From NCBI GenBank assembly GCA_033239525.1, contig BSYO01000033.1, forward strand, positions 7,803,501-7,867,500: 64,000 bases of DNA. The letters run 5' to 3'. This document shows positions 34,901-47,607 of this stretch, piece after piece. Position numbers and translations under genes: made by a program. Under the pieces are notes generated by a model. The model worked only from the letters and a program-made list of their open reading frames with translations, did no database searches and was not told where the DNA came from. The DNA is from Nepenthes gracilis. Its lineage: Eukaryota; Streptophyta; Magnoliopsida; Caryophyllales; Nepenthaceae. Each line of letters starts with the position of its first letter. Positions within the stretch are counted from its first letter, which is position 1.

Positions 34901-37900
34901 TTATTGTGGGGTGAGGTAAAATATGAAGAATTTAGATTGGGTGTTATAATAAATTAGACTAGGACAGCCTTCTGGTACAAAATGGAAAGGGAAATGAGCA
35001 GTTCTCTGTCTCTCTATTGTGATAGTGGATAATCATGACAGGCAGCAAATGATGACACTGATAAAAGTGTGAATGTTTACATTGCATCCTACATTAAACT
35101 GGCCGGAGAAGGAAGCTGTAAGCTTCTTGAGCTTGACATTGTGTAACTAGGCATGCCTATAGATGCTAAGTAAAGCCTCATCATGGAGGAACTACAATTG
35201 GGTTCTCATTGTAATTCTCGTTATCCATGTCACCGGTGGATACAAATTGTCCCGCAAAATCTTTAGTATTGTATTGTGGGGATGATGGTACGAAGATCAC
35301 TTTGTTTCTTCTTGTTGAGAGGTTTATATGAAATGTAAATTTTATATGCAGAGATTATTAGGGGTAACAGAAAAGTTATCCCTCAAGTGGTGAAGAAATG
35401 GGTTGAACATTATGAAAAGGATCCAAAGCCAGCAATGGTTGATCTTTTGACCATGTTTTTTGAGGTAATTGAATATTTTCCCCTTTATTATTTTTTGAAA
35501 GCAAAACAGTGTATTCTTTTTAATTTAAATATCAGCTGCATCAGTGTTCTGAATACTAGAGATCATGATAGATTTCTCCAATTCTGGTGGTTTCTTAAAC
35601 CTTGTAAGGTTTTGATTATCCAAGAAAATGTCCGTTTCTATTTTATTTTGCTTCATAATAAAGGATGAATCTCAAGAGATCTCCAATTTCATGTGCCACT
35701 TGTTAATGTGAATGAGAACTAATGAAAGTTACACTTTTGTAGGCCTGTGGGGTTAAATATGATGACAAAGGAGATTTGCTGGAGGAAGCCGATGTTGATG
35801 ATGTTGTGGTTGGGCTGGTCAATCTTGCGAGGAATGTATCCCCTGATTTTGCTGCATGATATTTTTTTCAAATTTGCGTGGATTTAAACTATTTTCTTTG
35901 AGAATTCTCCAGTGATTCTTCTCTGGAATTTTTGTGCAACTATCAAAGTGAGCTCATGAATAGTCATTAGCACGTGCAGCTGTAGTTTTGATGTTAGTTT
36001 TGCCTTAATTCTTCTGTGATACTAGGGTGAAGTCGATGATTATCAAGGCTCGAAAAGAAAGGAATTCACCAACTTCAAAGAGAATCTTGTTTATTTTTGG
36101 GATAATTTAGTCATTGAGTGTCAGAATGGACCATTGTTTGATGGAGTCCTGTTTGATAAGTGCATGGACTATGTGATTGCTCTATCATGGTGAGTGCTTA
36201 TCTTATTATTTTTATGGAAATTTTATGAAATGATGATATGACATTCAGAAATGGTTTTAATAGATATTGGTGGCTTTCTTTGCTGAACTTTATCTGGTGC
36301 TCTTCCTCAGCACTCCTCCAAGAGTTTATCGTCAAGTTGCCTCCTTGGTCGGCCTTCAGCTCGTGACATCATTCATAACTGTTGCTAAAATGCTTGGCTC
36401 ACAACGGGAAACTACTCAAAGGCAGTTAAATGCAGAAAAAAAGAAACGGATTGAGGGGCCTAGTATGGAGTCGCTGAATAAAAGATTGTCGACAACTCAT
36501 GAAAAGATAACAATGATAGAAGCAATGATGCGTAAGATATTTCTGGGGTAGGAGCTCTTGATGTTTCCCCTCTCTCAAAGATATGTAACTCACCTGTCTT
36601 GAATATCTCCCTGTACTGTTCTACATAAATGTCCAAGTTCTTGCACAGCCTGTTGTATGCTTGAGGGAAGTTTTAGTAATGACAGTGACAAACCTTTGTC
36701 CAACTTCAGTGATTGTGACTCCTTGAAATATAACTTTTAGAGTTGGGTTAGGCCCTTAGAGTGGTTAAACTGAAAAAAAGAGATGAACTGAAATTAATAG
36801 AGCCTATTGCCTGCAACAAAAAATTGTTACAAGTTTAGTTGAGTTAAAATGAATCGCAAAACATGTGACTGGAAATTGTTGCACATAGGCTAACAGAAAT
36901 CCTGCAGAATGCTGCTGAGTTTGTAAATGGATGATGTTATCTGTTCTGGTGTATTTATACCCTTTATATTAAGATCTTCCTATTACGATGCAAACCCTTC
37001 TATTCTGGTACTATCATCAGATTTTGTATTTTTCACCATCTTTTGATATACTGTTTTCTATTGTAGGTTATTTGTGCATCGATACAGAGACATTGATCCT
37101 AACATTCGAATGTCATGCATACAGTCATTGGGTGTCTGGATTTTATCATACCCATCCCTGTTCTTGCAGGATTTGTACTTAAAGTATCTTGGTTGGACAC
37201 TGAATGACAAAGTATGTCCCTCTATCTGTTTATTTATTTAACTTTCCATTTTTCGGAGGGGAGGGGGAGGGCAATCAGTGGGTCCACCTTTGTTTAATGC
37301 ATTGGGGGCACAAAATGTTGTCGGAGTTTATTTGTTTATATATTTGCATCAAGGTTGCTGCTGTGAGAAAGGCTTCTGTTATTGCACTGCAAGCTTTATA
37401 TGAGGGGGATGACAATGTTCCATCTCTTGGTCTTTTTACGGAAAGATTTTCCAGTCGGATGATCGAACTTGCTGATGATGTTGATGTTTCTGTGGCTGTT
37501 TGTGCCATAGGACTTGTCAAACAATTGCTCAGGTAGTTGTCCTATCATCTATCATGAACTTCCACATGCTTTGTTTTTATTGGTTTACATTCAAGGCCTG
37601 TGCAGTAATTGCATTGCTTATGAAACTTGCAGACATCAGCTTTTAGTTGATGATGACTTGGGTCCTTTATATGATCTACTTGTTGATGAACCTGCCGAGA
37701 TCAGACGTGCAATAGGGGAACTGGTGTATGATCACTTGATTGCTCAAAAATATAACAGCAGTCAGTCTGGCTCAAAAGGTTCATTTGCTTCAAGTTGTAT
37801 GCTGTCCTCTTATATCATGGCCTATGTGCACATAGCAGTAATATTTCTAGGATTGCTCTTTTCAGGCAGCGTTAGTGACTCCACTTTGATTACTCTTGGA

Positions 37901-40900
37901 AGAATGTTGCAAATATTGAGAGAATTCTCGACAGATCCAATTCTAATTGCATATGTCATTGATGATGTTTGGGAGTATATGAAGGCCATGAAAGTATGTT
38001 GCTAAAATTTCATTTATTCTCCTCATTTTCTGACATTGGCAAAGAGTGGTGAATCGTTAAGAGAAAAAAATTATGATGTCATATATTCTCATGCACTTTC
38101 TTTGTTCAAAGTTTGCACCTATTTAAGTTTGTCCTTTGTAGGATTGGAAATGTATCATCTCAACTCTCCTTGATGAAAATTCATCAATTGAGCTGTCTGA
38201 AAATGATGTGACAAATTTGATCCGACTGCTTTGTGCGTCCATCAAAAAGGCTGTTGGAGAGAGGATCGTTCCTGCTACTGATAATCGTAAACAATATTAC
38301 ACTAAGGCTCAAAAGGTTCATGTTGCTTGATTTCAGCTTCTTTTAATTTTTTTTTGAGACCATTCGTGCAATTTGTTATCCTAATAAGTTTTATAAGTCG
38401 CCACTTTGTATTTCATATGTAAAAGTTGGTAGTGTAGTGTATTTATTTATGCGAATTTTCCCACTTTTTCTTTTGCATTAATATTAGGTATGATGCTGGT
38501 GGTTCTAATCAGATTTTGAACAAATATTGGATATAATTTCCCCCTTCATTTTTTCAACTTATAATCTTAGCTTGTGCATGGCAATCCAGTTGCACAAAAT
38601 TATTGGTAATATTAATCTGTCCCCTTTTCTACATGCTGCACTTTTTTTTTGTCCTAGTTGCCCAATCCATGTCCAAAATTTATTTGTAGAATTAACACAA
38701 TTTGATACCTTCCTGAGCTCCTAATTGTCCCAAATTATTCAACACCAAGTGATTTCAAATGCTAATTTGACATGCGGGACAAATATACAAGGAAAAAGAT
38801 TATTCCATCTTCAGTTTGATAAGTGCCTAATGTTGAACACTGGATGATATGTCAATTAAGCAAGAAAAGGGACTTGAAATTGCAATGTTTCCTGATATTA
38901 GTATTCTTTCCCTAGACTTTTGATGCTTACCTGCCTATCCATAAATGTTACTAAGGTTTTTTGAAATGTTGATGCATTTATATTGAAGGAAGCCTATGCT
39001 TAACAGACGTTAAATCCATGCTGACTTATGTTGTGTGTTCTTGTTCCCTTACCATGTAATAGGATGATCGCCATTCCAACTTCTAACTTACTTGAAAAGT
39101 AGTTTGCCCACTTTTTATCTCATCCTGCCTCAAAAGAAAAATAATCTTGAGGGAAAATTTGTCACAGGAAAAGTACCGTTTATCATAGAATGAAAATGAT
39201 TCGGAAATGAAAATATCTGTGTTGCAAATTTATATAAAGAAGCAAGTACAACTCATTTACTGTTATTAAAGACAGGTCACACTTGTTGAAGAGAAAACTT
39301 GTATTCAAGACAGTTGTATATTTCATAAAATAACTTTCTGAATGTTATTAGGAAGTACTTGAAAACAACAGGCGTGATGTAACTGTAGCCATGATGAAAA
39401 ACTATCCTCAACTTCTGCGCAAATACATGGCTGACAAAGCTAAAGTTCCATCTTTGGTGGAGATTATTCTGCATATTAACCTTGAACTTTATTCACTGAA
39501 GAGACAGGAGCAGGTAGGCTATGTAAATATAAGTTATTTAAAACTTATTCCTGTGTCTAGATAACCTAATGATGAGTTTTTCTTTTCCCTTGCATCAGAA
39601 TTTCAAAACGGTTCTTCAGCTTACGAAGGAGGCATTTTTTAAACATGGTGATAAGGAAGCACTGAGATCTTGTCTAAAGGCTATAAACTTCTGTTCCATG
39701 GAGGGTAAAGGAGAGCTGCAAGACTTTGCTTTAACCAAATTCAAGGAAATTGAGGATGAAGTAATTTCAAAGCTCAAGATTGCGATGAAAGAAGTGACAG
39801 TAGGTTTATTCTGACAGCATTTTAGATCTCAGTTCTTGGTCAAATCATTATAATCTAATGTCTTCTAAACTACAGGAAGGTTATGATGAGTATCCCCTTC
39901 TTGTGAATTTAAAACGGCTATATGAGATCCAATTGTTGAGATATGTGCCTATGGAGAGCTTATATGAGGAGTTTGTCTCTACACTGGACAGTTTCCGGAA
40001 TGTAAATGATGAGGTCATGATGGTTCCTTCATGAGATAAACTATATGATGTGTTGCTTCTCCCCTCCCTTGTTCATTTGGTTGTTTTATATTCTGAATTT
40101 CCTCTCCCCTCCTTTGCCCATTTGGTTGTAAGCTAGCTGCTCATGCTCATACTCCTGATATAGGTAGTCAGCTTTGTGCTGCTCAACATGTATTTGCACA
40201 TAGCATGGTGTCTGCAATTGATTGTGAGCAGTGATTCTGTCTCCGAGGCATCTCTGTCTTCTTTACTATCTAAACGTACAATGTTACTTAATCAACTGGA
40301 GTATTATCTTCCTGACTCTGCTCAAGTTGGAGCTGTGAAATTGGCAAATTTGCTTGCTTGTAGAGTAAGCTTTTTCTTACTCATCTCTATGCTGTTACTG
40401 CTGCTAAAATTTTAAGAGTTGATTTGATGAATTACTTTGGACACCATTTTATGCCATGCCATATTGTTGTCTAATAAAATCTCTGTTACCCCCAAGGTGT
40501 GTACAATAGTTGCTGAAGTCTGGTGTTTGTTCAGAAAGTCAAATTTCTCTTCAACAAAGCTGGAAACATTAACCTTTTGTCCAGATGAGTCTACTCTGAA
40601 GAAATTCTGGAGACTTTGTGAACAACAGTTTGACAGTGGTGGTAAGTCACCTATCTGGCTTCCAAATTTTGTGGAATTTACGTTGATTTTTTTTACTTGA
40701 ATGAAGATGTCATTATTGAGCCTATGTTTTCTTTTGTAATATTTTAGTTTGGAACAAAAATGAGTGGCAAACTATCAAAAGAAATGGTTACTGGTGTTCT
40801 AATTTGCTTTTTAGTGTTGCAATGAAAGGAAACTGGTACTTTTAAGAAGAGAAGATGGGTCTTTTCTGTTTCTCTTCTTGTGGAGATTGGATTCTTTTTT

Positions 40901-43900
40901 ATGCTGTGACAAAAGTGTAGCTTAACATATTAGCATGTTTTCAAGAATCAGCAGGAGGTGCTTTGGTGGGGTGAATACTAGCATAATTTCTGAGGGTTAT
41001 CTTTTAGAATGGAATGTTCCAACTCAAGACCTTCACTTTGCATGGGGGAGCATTTGAACTACAGACCTCTACTTCTGCTATATGGCCGTAAACCGTAATG
41101 TAGATTTTGTAGATTTTCTTCCTGTCAACTTCAATATTTTATTAGATCTTGAAATTCCCAAGATATATACGCTTATATGTGATGACATTATGTCCTTTTT
41201 CTTTTTCTCGTTTCCATTTATATTGCTAATGTGCCTTACAGATGAGAAAGGGGATGAAGATGTAAACAGAGAGTATGTTGAGGAAACAAATCGAGATGCT
41301 GTTATGATTGCTGCTGCAAAGTTGGTTGCTAGTGATACAGTTCCTAAGGTAAGAAACCTTGATGATAGTTGACACAGATATCTGGCCGCCCATTTCCTAA
41401 GATTTTCAGCTTAGAGGACTTCCACAAACCTGTTCCTGAGTGACTACTTGGTCTAGGCTAGAACTGAGAGATATCTAACGAACATTCAAACAGTTTCCAA
41501 ATCTTAAATTACGTTATCATCTTTGTTGTTGAGTTTGTTCCACCATGTAATAATTTTGTCCTCTTTGTTGAGTGTGTTTCACTTTGTAATTATTGCTAAA
41601 TTCTTGGTGTGGCTACTTATGTTGATGCAGGATTACCTCTGTCCCGAGATCATCTCTCATTTTGTGATGCATGGGACTAACATAGCAGAGATTGTTAAAC
41701 AACTAATAGTGGTTCTCAGGAAAAGAGAGGAGGATGTCTCAGTTGTATTCCTTGAAGCACTGAAAAGGGTAAGATATGTGAGACTGGAATTTGATCTCCA
41801 CTAGAAATGTGATTGTACCGCTTTGCTTTATACCCATGTCTTGAATCAGTGTAAATAAAATTGACCATTTATGCAAATGATGTTATTCATCATTTGATAT
41901 TATAGTGCTATGCTTGGAAGAATTTTCAGATCTGTAAGACTATTGTGGAGACAGTTAATGAGCTTAGAGTTGGAATAGGCTAGGATAAGAAAAGGAAGAG
42001 CTTAAAAATTTATCATAATGAAGTCTGTATGCCATGGTTTCTTTATGTATATGCTTTTGTATTGATTTGATCAGGCCTACAATCGGCACATGAATCAACA
42101 CTTCAATGGAAATGAGGAGTCCTTGGCAAACAAATCTTTGCTTGATTGTAAGGATCTTGCTGCTAGGCTATCCGGAACCTTTATGGGTGTTGCACGAAAC
42201 AAGCATAGACCAGACATTGTGAAAATTGTCAAGGATGGTATTGAGTATGCTTTTGCAGATGCACCTAAGCAATTGTCTTTCTTAGAAGCAGCTGTCCTTC
42301 ATTTTGTTCCCAAACTACCGGCAACCGATGTTCTTGACATGTAAGTTTGAGTTCCAAATATTGTGTGTTCTTATGTGCAAGCATTTAAAAAAAAAAAAAA
42401 AAACTCCCCTGGTATACAGAATTGAGTTCCTCATTTGTTTCTATAGTCTCAAGGATATCCAAGGACGAACAGAGAATATAAATACAGATGAGGATCCCAG
42501 TGGTTGGCGCCCCTATGTTGCATTTGTTGATGCCCTACATGAAAAATATGCGAAGAATGAAGGTTTTGCAGGTATGTGGTTGCTTCTTGTTGCTCTTATA
42601 TGTGGAAAGATTTCATGTAGATGCAGAAAAGGGGAGATAAGATTTGATGTATAATGTTCAGAATTTTATGGTGTTAATTTCCAATGCTTATAGATCCCCC
42701 TATTTTGTGTGGAAGAGTGTGTGTTTGAGTTACTCCTGGAAGACCGGTTCTGCATGCACTTCTCTTTTGTTGGTCTGTCTGTTTCACTTGGCTTTTTTTT
42801 CATCACTATTTCATTGATAGGATGCGAAGGTGGCATCAACTGATCACAATGAAGAATAAAAACAGATCATAATTACTTAAGATAAAACAGATAAGTTAGA
42901 ACAGTAAAGAGTCAAAAATCTGACTGCTTAGTAAGAGAAGAGGGGTAATATCCTTTGATCCAGAGATGCAATTTGCGGAACTATGATTAAGACAACCGAA
43001 GATCAGTCCCTACTCTTGGAGCTTTCAAAAGCACTTACCATTCCTTTCCTTCCACAGGATCCAGATCACAACTAAAAGATAAAGCCTCCACTCCACATCA
43101 AATTTTCCCTTGCTCCTAATGAACACTCCATGCCAAATGATCATCATACATGGACACTGCCTGACCCAACAAACTCCAATTATGGAGAGTGCTATACTCA
43201 TGTCTTGGAACAACTTTGTTGCAAAAATTATGCGCACATTCAGAATGCTGCTTGCACAAGAAGCATCTGTTTACACACAAAGCCTCTCATTCGCCAGTTG
43301 GCAATTGTAAGACGCCAACACGAAGAATCCCGCCAGGCGAAAAACAAAATTCTGGTGTGGACTTAACATTATCAAATCAGATCTTGTGGAAAGCAAAAAG
43401 GAATCATTAGCAAAGCTTCTTGTAAGAGTAAGAACCAATGAAAATTTCTTATTTATGGATTCCATAGAAGCAAATCGAGCAGCCCTTATATCCTTGTTGT
43501 CACCCATGCGAATGACTCTCATACATTGCTCTTACTGCAATCATCATCGTGGAAGTAATCCACAGCAGTTGTATTGATGCTTGCTGCCAAGATGATGGAC
43601 AGGCGCACCACTTTCCATGGTTTTTCCCAACCCAGTTGGCATGCCAAAATCTGATGGACCTACCTGAACCAACTTTAGGTAAAATGATTATCATGAACAA
43701 AAATCAGATTGCTGGATATTACTCCTTGCCCAGAACAAAACCATTCTGGAGAATGGTTATTGTAGAGAAAATCAATCAAGAAAATCAGTTTTATTTCCAT
43801 AAATCGATACAATGAACTCTCTCAGGGACCATCTTTCTTTCCCAAGAATCTCCAATTCCACTTGTCCAGTACGGCAATGTCAAAAGCTTTCAGATCTTTG

Positions 43901-45157
43901 ATAACCAAGCTCTCCATCTCTAGGAGTCTCTTAACGATGTTCCATCTCATCAAATGGAATTTGAAAGTATCACCACTACCATATTATAGTAGATGTTTCA
44001 TAATGCTTTGTGTTATGGACTATTTTTGAAAATCATGAGCATGCTCAGTTTTTTTCATTTGACTCCCCTTTATATGTAAATATTTGATACTGTTTTTTCT
44101 GATTACTACTCAAAGAAAACTTCACTCATGCTTTCAGGGTTTTTGAGTTTTAAATAAGCAATGCATGAGAGAGAGAGACACGAAATATTCGACAACGTAG
44201 CCAATGTGATCTTGATGAGAGTAATCCTCCCTCCCTTTGAAAGATAATGTATGTTTTTTCTATGCTTCTAATCTCTTTTCAAACTTGCCCATAATGGGAT
44301 CTCATATGGATGCATCTTTGCATTAGGCCCGTGAAGGCAAATTCATTATTAAATTTCTGTTCCCTTTCTCCCTTATTTGAGATTCGATAAGCAACTTGAG
44401 GTCTTTTCCTCTGCAAAGGTCCCAAGGCTGCTGATCTCATCCTGTGAAAAGCAGAAGTTATATCCTTTCAAATTGTATTGGTTCCGGCACTGAATTCATC
44501 AGCTACAATCCAGAAATTTCTATTAACCAGAAATATACTACAGATCCATTAGCATTATATAGCCTTGTCTCCCATAAATATTGATGTATTCTACTAAATA
44601 ATGTATTTGTTTCATGATTTGAAATGTGTTTTCAGGTGCAGATGAGAAAGAAGGGACTTCTGTGAGAAGGCGAGGCCGTCCACCCAAACGACGGAATTTA
44701 CAGGGAAAGAAACTATTTGATGAGCACAGTTCAAGTGAAGAAGATGATGCAATCAGTTCGTCTGACCAAGAAGCTCCTGATGAACAAGATAAGCTTGGGA
44801 ATGCTGACGAGGAGGCTCCTTTAATACGTTCGATCCGTTCGTCGTCCAAGTTGCGATCGCTAAAAATCCCTCAATCAGGGAGCACGGTTCAGATGAGGGC
44901 AGAAGATTCAGTCCAAGCTACCATCCAGTTGACTGCTTCTAGAACATCAGGTATGGGATGAGTTTAATTCCTCAGTATGGCTTTCTTCGAATATGAATGT
45001 TAGTATGCATTTTCCATCATATGAAAAGTATTTTTCTTCAAATATTTGTTTTACTTTCCTTCAAACATTTTTATAACTCGATAAATCCTTCATCATTGAT
45101 GTCTTCAATAAGCATTGTTCTGCAAACTCATGTAATTGTTTCTGTGCAGGGGCATGA
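31929..45157 (+). CDS. SCC3: Cohesin subunit SCC3 (SA/STAG family), 22 coding exons
   Basis: SCC3 binds the kleisin of the cohesin ring and supports sister-chromatid cohesion in mitosis and meiosis in the nucleus. Coding exons: 31929-31973, 32071-32275, 35352-35464, 35743-35835, 36026-36189, 36311-36547, 37067-37211, 37354-37532, 37633-37778, 37866-37993, 38142-38315, 39352-39513, 39599-39799, 39876-40013, 40164-40364, 40497-40641, 41242-41348, 41631-41768, 42075-42340, 42447-42571, 44636-44950, 45150-45157. All junctions are GT-AG, phases join, and the sum is 3,435 nt (1,144 residues), near the ~1,100 typical of plants. The STAG domain is ~150-270 ([24 protein letters not shown]) and the SCD ~287-372 ([19 protein letters not shown]). 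AT-hook-like motifs lie near both ends ([13 protein letters not shown]), with an acidic C-terminus. Intron 1 has a weak donor (TCA|GTTATT). No disabling lesion was seen. Confidence 0.97.
32276..35351 (+). other. SCC3 intron 2 (3.1 kb)
   Basis: The longest intron of the gene. It lies between the exon for the basic N-terminus and the exon starting G-E-I-I-R-G-N. It contains a 37-bp tandem duplication (33774-33847) but no recognised transposon protein. A long second intron could carry regulatory sequence; nothing specific was identified. Confidence 0.85.
33774..33847 (+). repeat. 37-bp tandem duplication in SCC3 intron 2
   Basis: TTTAAACTCG begins at 33774 and again at 33811. Each is followed by TG[GA]TTTGTAGATAATGGGAC, so two units differ by one base over most of their length. 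Confidence 0.92.
37779..37865 (+). other. SCC3 intron 9, stop-free and divisible by three
   Basis: 87 bp with GT (37779) and AG (37865) ends. The flanking frame reads straight through, so retention would insert 29 mostly hydrophobic residues between K-G and S-V-S-D without a stop. Plant SCC3 proteins I know of lack such an insert, so splicing is the expected default. Confidence 0.85.
42572..44635 (+). other. SCC3 intron 20 with transposon insertion
   Basis: A 2.06-kb intron between the exon ending in N-E-G-F-A and the exon with the C-terminal AT-hook. About 1 kb of it is an antisense LINE fragment. The remainder is AT-rich, with a short GA run near 44169. Confidence 0.85.
43025..43990 (-). 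pseudogene. LINE ORF2 3' fragment inside SCC3 intron 20
   Basis: On the minus strand this encodes the end of a plant L1-like ORF2. Near 43840-43960 it reads [21 protein letters not shown], matching the family L-G-I-R-x-L-x-x-x-N-x-A-L-L-x-K-W-x-W-R-F. Near 43640-43680 is G-S-G-R-S-I-R-F-W, then a C-F-L-C / H-S-E-C-A-H reverse-transcriptase-zinc-finger-like block around 43200-43270. The end is [11 protein letters not shown] at 43025-43060. Frameshifts and stops are frequent. The upstream RT and endonuclease are absent, consistent with 5' truncation. Confidence 0.8.
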
Positions 45158-45345
45158 AGCTGGCGACTGAATTTTGTGATAGCAGAATGCAACTCTAGAA
45201 ATTTGGTGTTGCCCTGAAAACAAGTAGGGAGAGCTTTGTCTGATAAGATCTCCTTGGATCCCTAAAGATGTTAATTACAGCTGGGATTTCACTTGTATGT
45301 AATACTAGGATTTTCACATTGTCATCTTTTGCCTGTTATGGGTCA
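45158..45345 (+). other. SCC3 3'UTR (approximate)
   Basis: Follows the TGA at 45155-45157. No canonical AATAAA was found close by, so the end is a guess; plant genes often lack a strict signal. Confidence 0.4.
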
Positions 45346-47607
45346 GATTTATAGGATCGAGCCGACCTAACCCGTTTGGTCATATGCTTAGTTTTTTATC
45401 TTATCGAACAATTATGCCTCGTCCAGGACAGAATACTTGAGCGCTCCATTTTAATTTGATGCTCCCCCACTTGGGTTGGAACAAGCAGTTGATAGCTCCG
45501 GCTTAGCCTAACAGGTCGGCTAGGGCCAATGGCTTGTTTAGCCTTGGTAGTTGTTAACTGGACCTCGGCTCGATGGCTTTTGATCTTGGTACTTGTTAAC
45601 TGGCCCTTGGCTCGATGCTTTTTTACCATAATCATGCTATTTGATAGCGGTTCGTTTTGGTAAAGCGTCAATTTCAATCTCTTGAAAGATCACCAGGTAC
45701 GATTATAGCTGTTATGCGTAAGTACTCATGATCAATTTGGAAATTTCAAGTTTGTTAATTAATGGGGTTATTATTCTATCTTTGAACCTAAGCGGAAATT
45801 TAATTATGGATAGGACCCATTTTGTTGCACTTAGTTCTAACACCGTTACCAAACAAAGAATCACGATTTCCTAGCTAATTATCCAATAGAAATAGCTGTT
45901 AGCACCCTTTTTAGAACTCCTAGAGTTAGCCCCTTATTATTTTAGCACATTAAATTTAGAAATTCGTATATTTGTTAATATAATGGTCGGTTATAGTTTA
46001 GTAAAGAATTTAAGAGGGTCTGCCTTGGCTTATTATGTAGAAATGATTTTTTGTATTTCATGGGAAACTATGATCCTCTATTTATAATAATTGCATTAAT
46101 CGGTTTAGCATTGCATGCAGTGATAGGCCTTATGTTTTTATAGCTCTAATTTTATTGCATGCAGTGATAGGCGTCGAAACCGGTGTTACATGCCGCCCCT
46201 AGCCGAATCCGAAGATAAGCAACGGCATGTCATGTCGGTTTTCTCCTTGGTCTCACCACCCATACGATTATTGACTACCCTACGAGCTATTAATTTTCAG
46301 AACTTACGTTAGAGAAAGTTTTGCAATTATGTTGCTTAGAGAATGGGATCAAAGCATCGCACGCATATGATGACTAAAATGCCGGCCTTCATGGATATAT
46401 TTATAATTAATGCAATTGATTTGATGACTACATACGAATTTCTCTGAATTTCAAATCATCACATTCAAATTTCTTTGATTTAGAAAGAGAAAAATCAAAA
46501 GCAACACGACTTTCACCGTTAAAAGTGAGCAACTTGTTTTCTGTCTGACATTACAGTAAATCAAACACTCCGCAAAATAATTAGATAGTATATGTTGGCA
46601 ACTAGTTCATTTGATTGCTTAGTAAATATGTTCTCATATGTTGATTTTTCACTTCTATTATGATACTTGGGAAAAAAAAATATTCAAGTTATTTAATTAG
46701 ACTCATTCTTAAAAGATTGCAAAAGGTAGCTTTATAAAAATCTTTTTCTTTTGTTATCAAAATTGCATCTTAGCTTAAAGCAAATTTTGTTGTGTAGTGT
46801 GTCTAAGGTTGGAAAGCCAACTTAAATGTTGGAGGAGTTTTTCGAATACTAGATAAAACGCCAACAAATGCTAAAAAAAATTATTCTAAATATTGTGGTT
46901 TGAATATCAAAACCTTGCAAAAAATAATAAAAAATATACAAAAGTATAAAATTTATAAGGAAATGATTTATTTCTGTCCCATGTATTTATCCAAAAGTAA
47001 AAATAGTTCTGAGATTTTATTGAATGTTTTTATCTCTTGGAAAATATTGTGCGAGTTTACAATTATGCTTTGGATGCTTCGATATATAATAGATCGATTT
47101 AGTTATTGTACTTCTCAGGTGCATACAGTTTATATCTTTGACACACAATAAAGGATGCGGTGGAAAGACAGCAGCCCTAACCTCTGTACAACCAATTATT
47201 CCACTAGCATCTTGTATTCAAGCCCTCATTTGATTGTCACTTAGAGATGTAATTGCAGTTGTGTTAGTTTTAGTAGGTTGTTGGTTCCATCAGTTATCTC
47301 CTTCTATGATGTGTTGTTATTGACGACTGTTTTTTAATATAAAAACTTTCTTACATGGAATATCGTATAAAGTACAGTAGTCACAGCTTTAATAAACAAA
47401 AAGGAGTTTTTTTTTTTTTTTAATCAGTAGGATAGGAAGAATATACAAGATTAAAAAAAATTCAGCGATTTTGTAAAAAGTCAACAAATGGTATTTAAAA
47501 AAACTTGAAGTAATTAATATAAGTACCTTAAACAGACAGTTCAATAATTCATTAAACCCAATAGATAACATTGCTTTAATTTAGTTGCGGCACCATGGTA
47601 ATGATCC
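45346..47607. other. Intergenic stretch between SCC3 and element E
   Basis: No gene recognised. It contains a ~44-bp tandem repeat (45529-45620) and an 18-bp direct repeat starting at 46111 and 46155 (TTGCATGCAGTGATAGGC). The remainder is AT-rich. The longest frames have no domain signature. Confidence 0.5.
45529..45620. repeat. ~44-bp tandem repeat
   Basis: Two full units and a start of a third, built on ATGGCTT...CTTGGTA[GC]TTGTTAACTGG, beginning at 45529, 45573 and ~45615. It makes an apparent minus-strand frame with repeated peptides that is not a gene. Confidence 0.85.

Noticed and set aside
35387..35668. Separate small genes within 35-45 kb
   Set aside because: These frames are single SCC3 exons reading on into introns; all join in phase in the 22-exon model.
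45396..45677. Minus-strand 93-codon frame with repeated peptides
   Set aside because: Translation of a ~44-bp tandem repeat downstream of SCC3.
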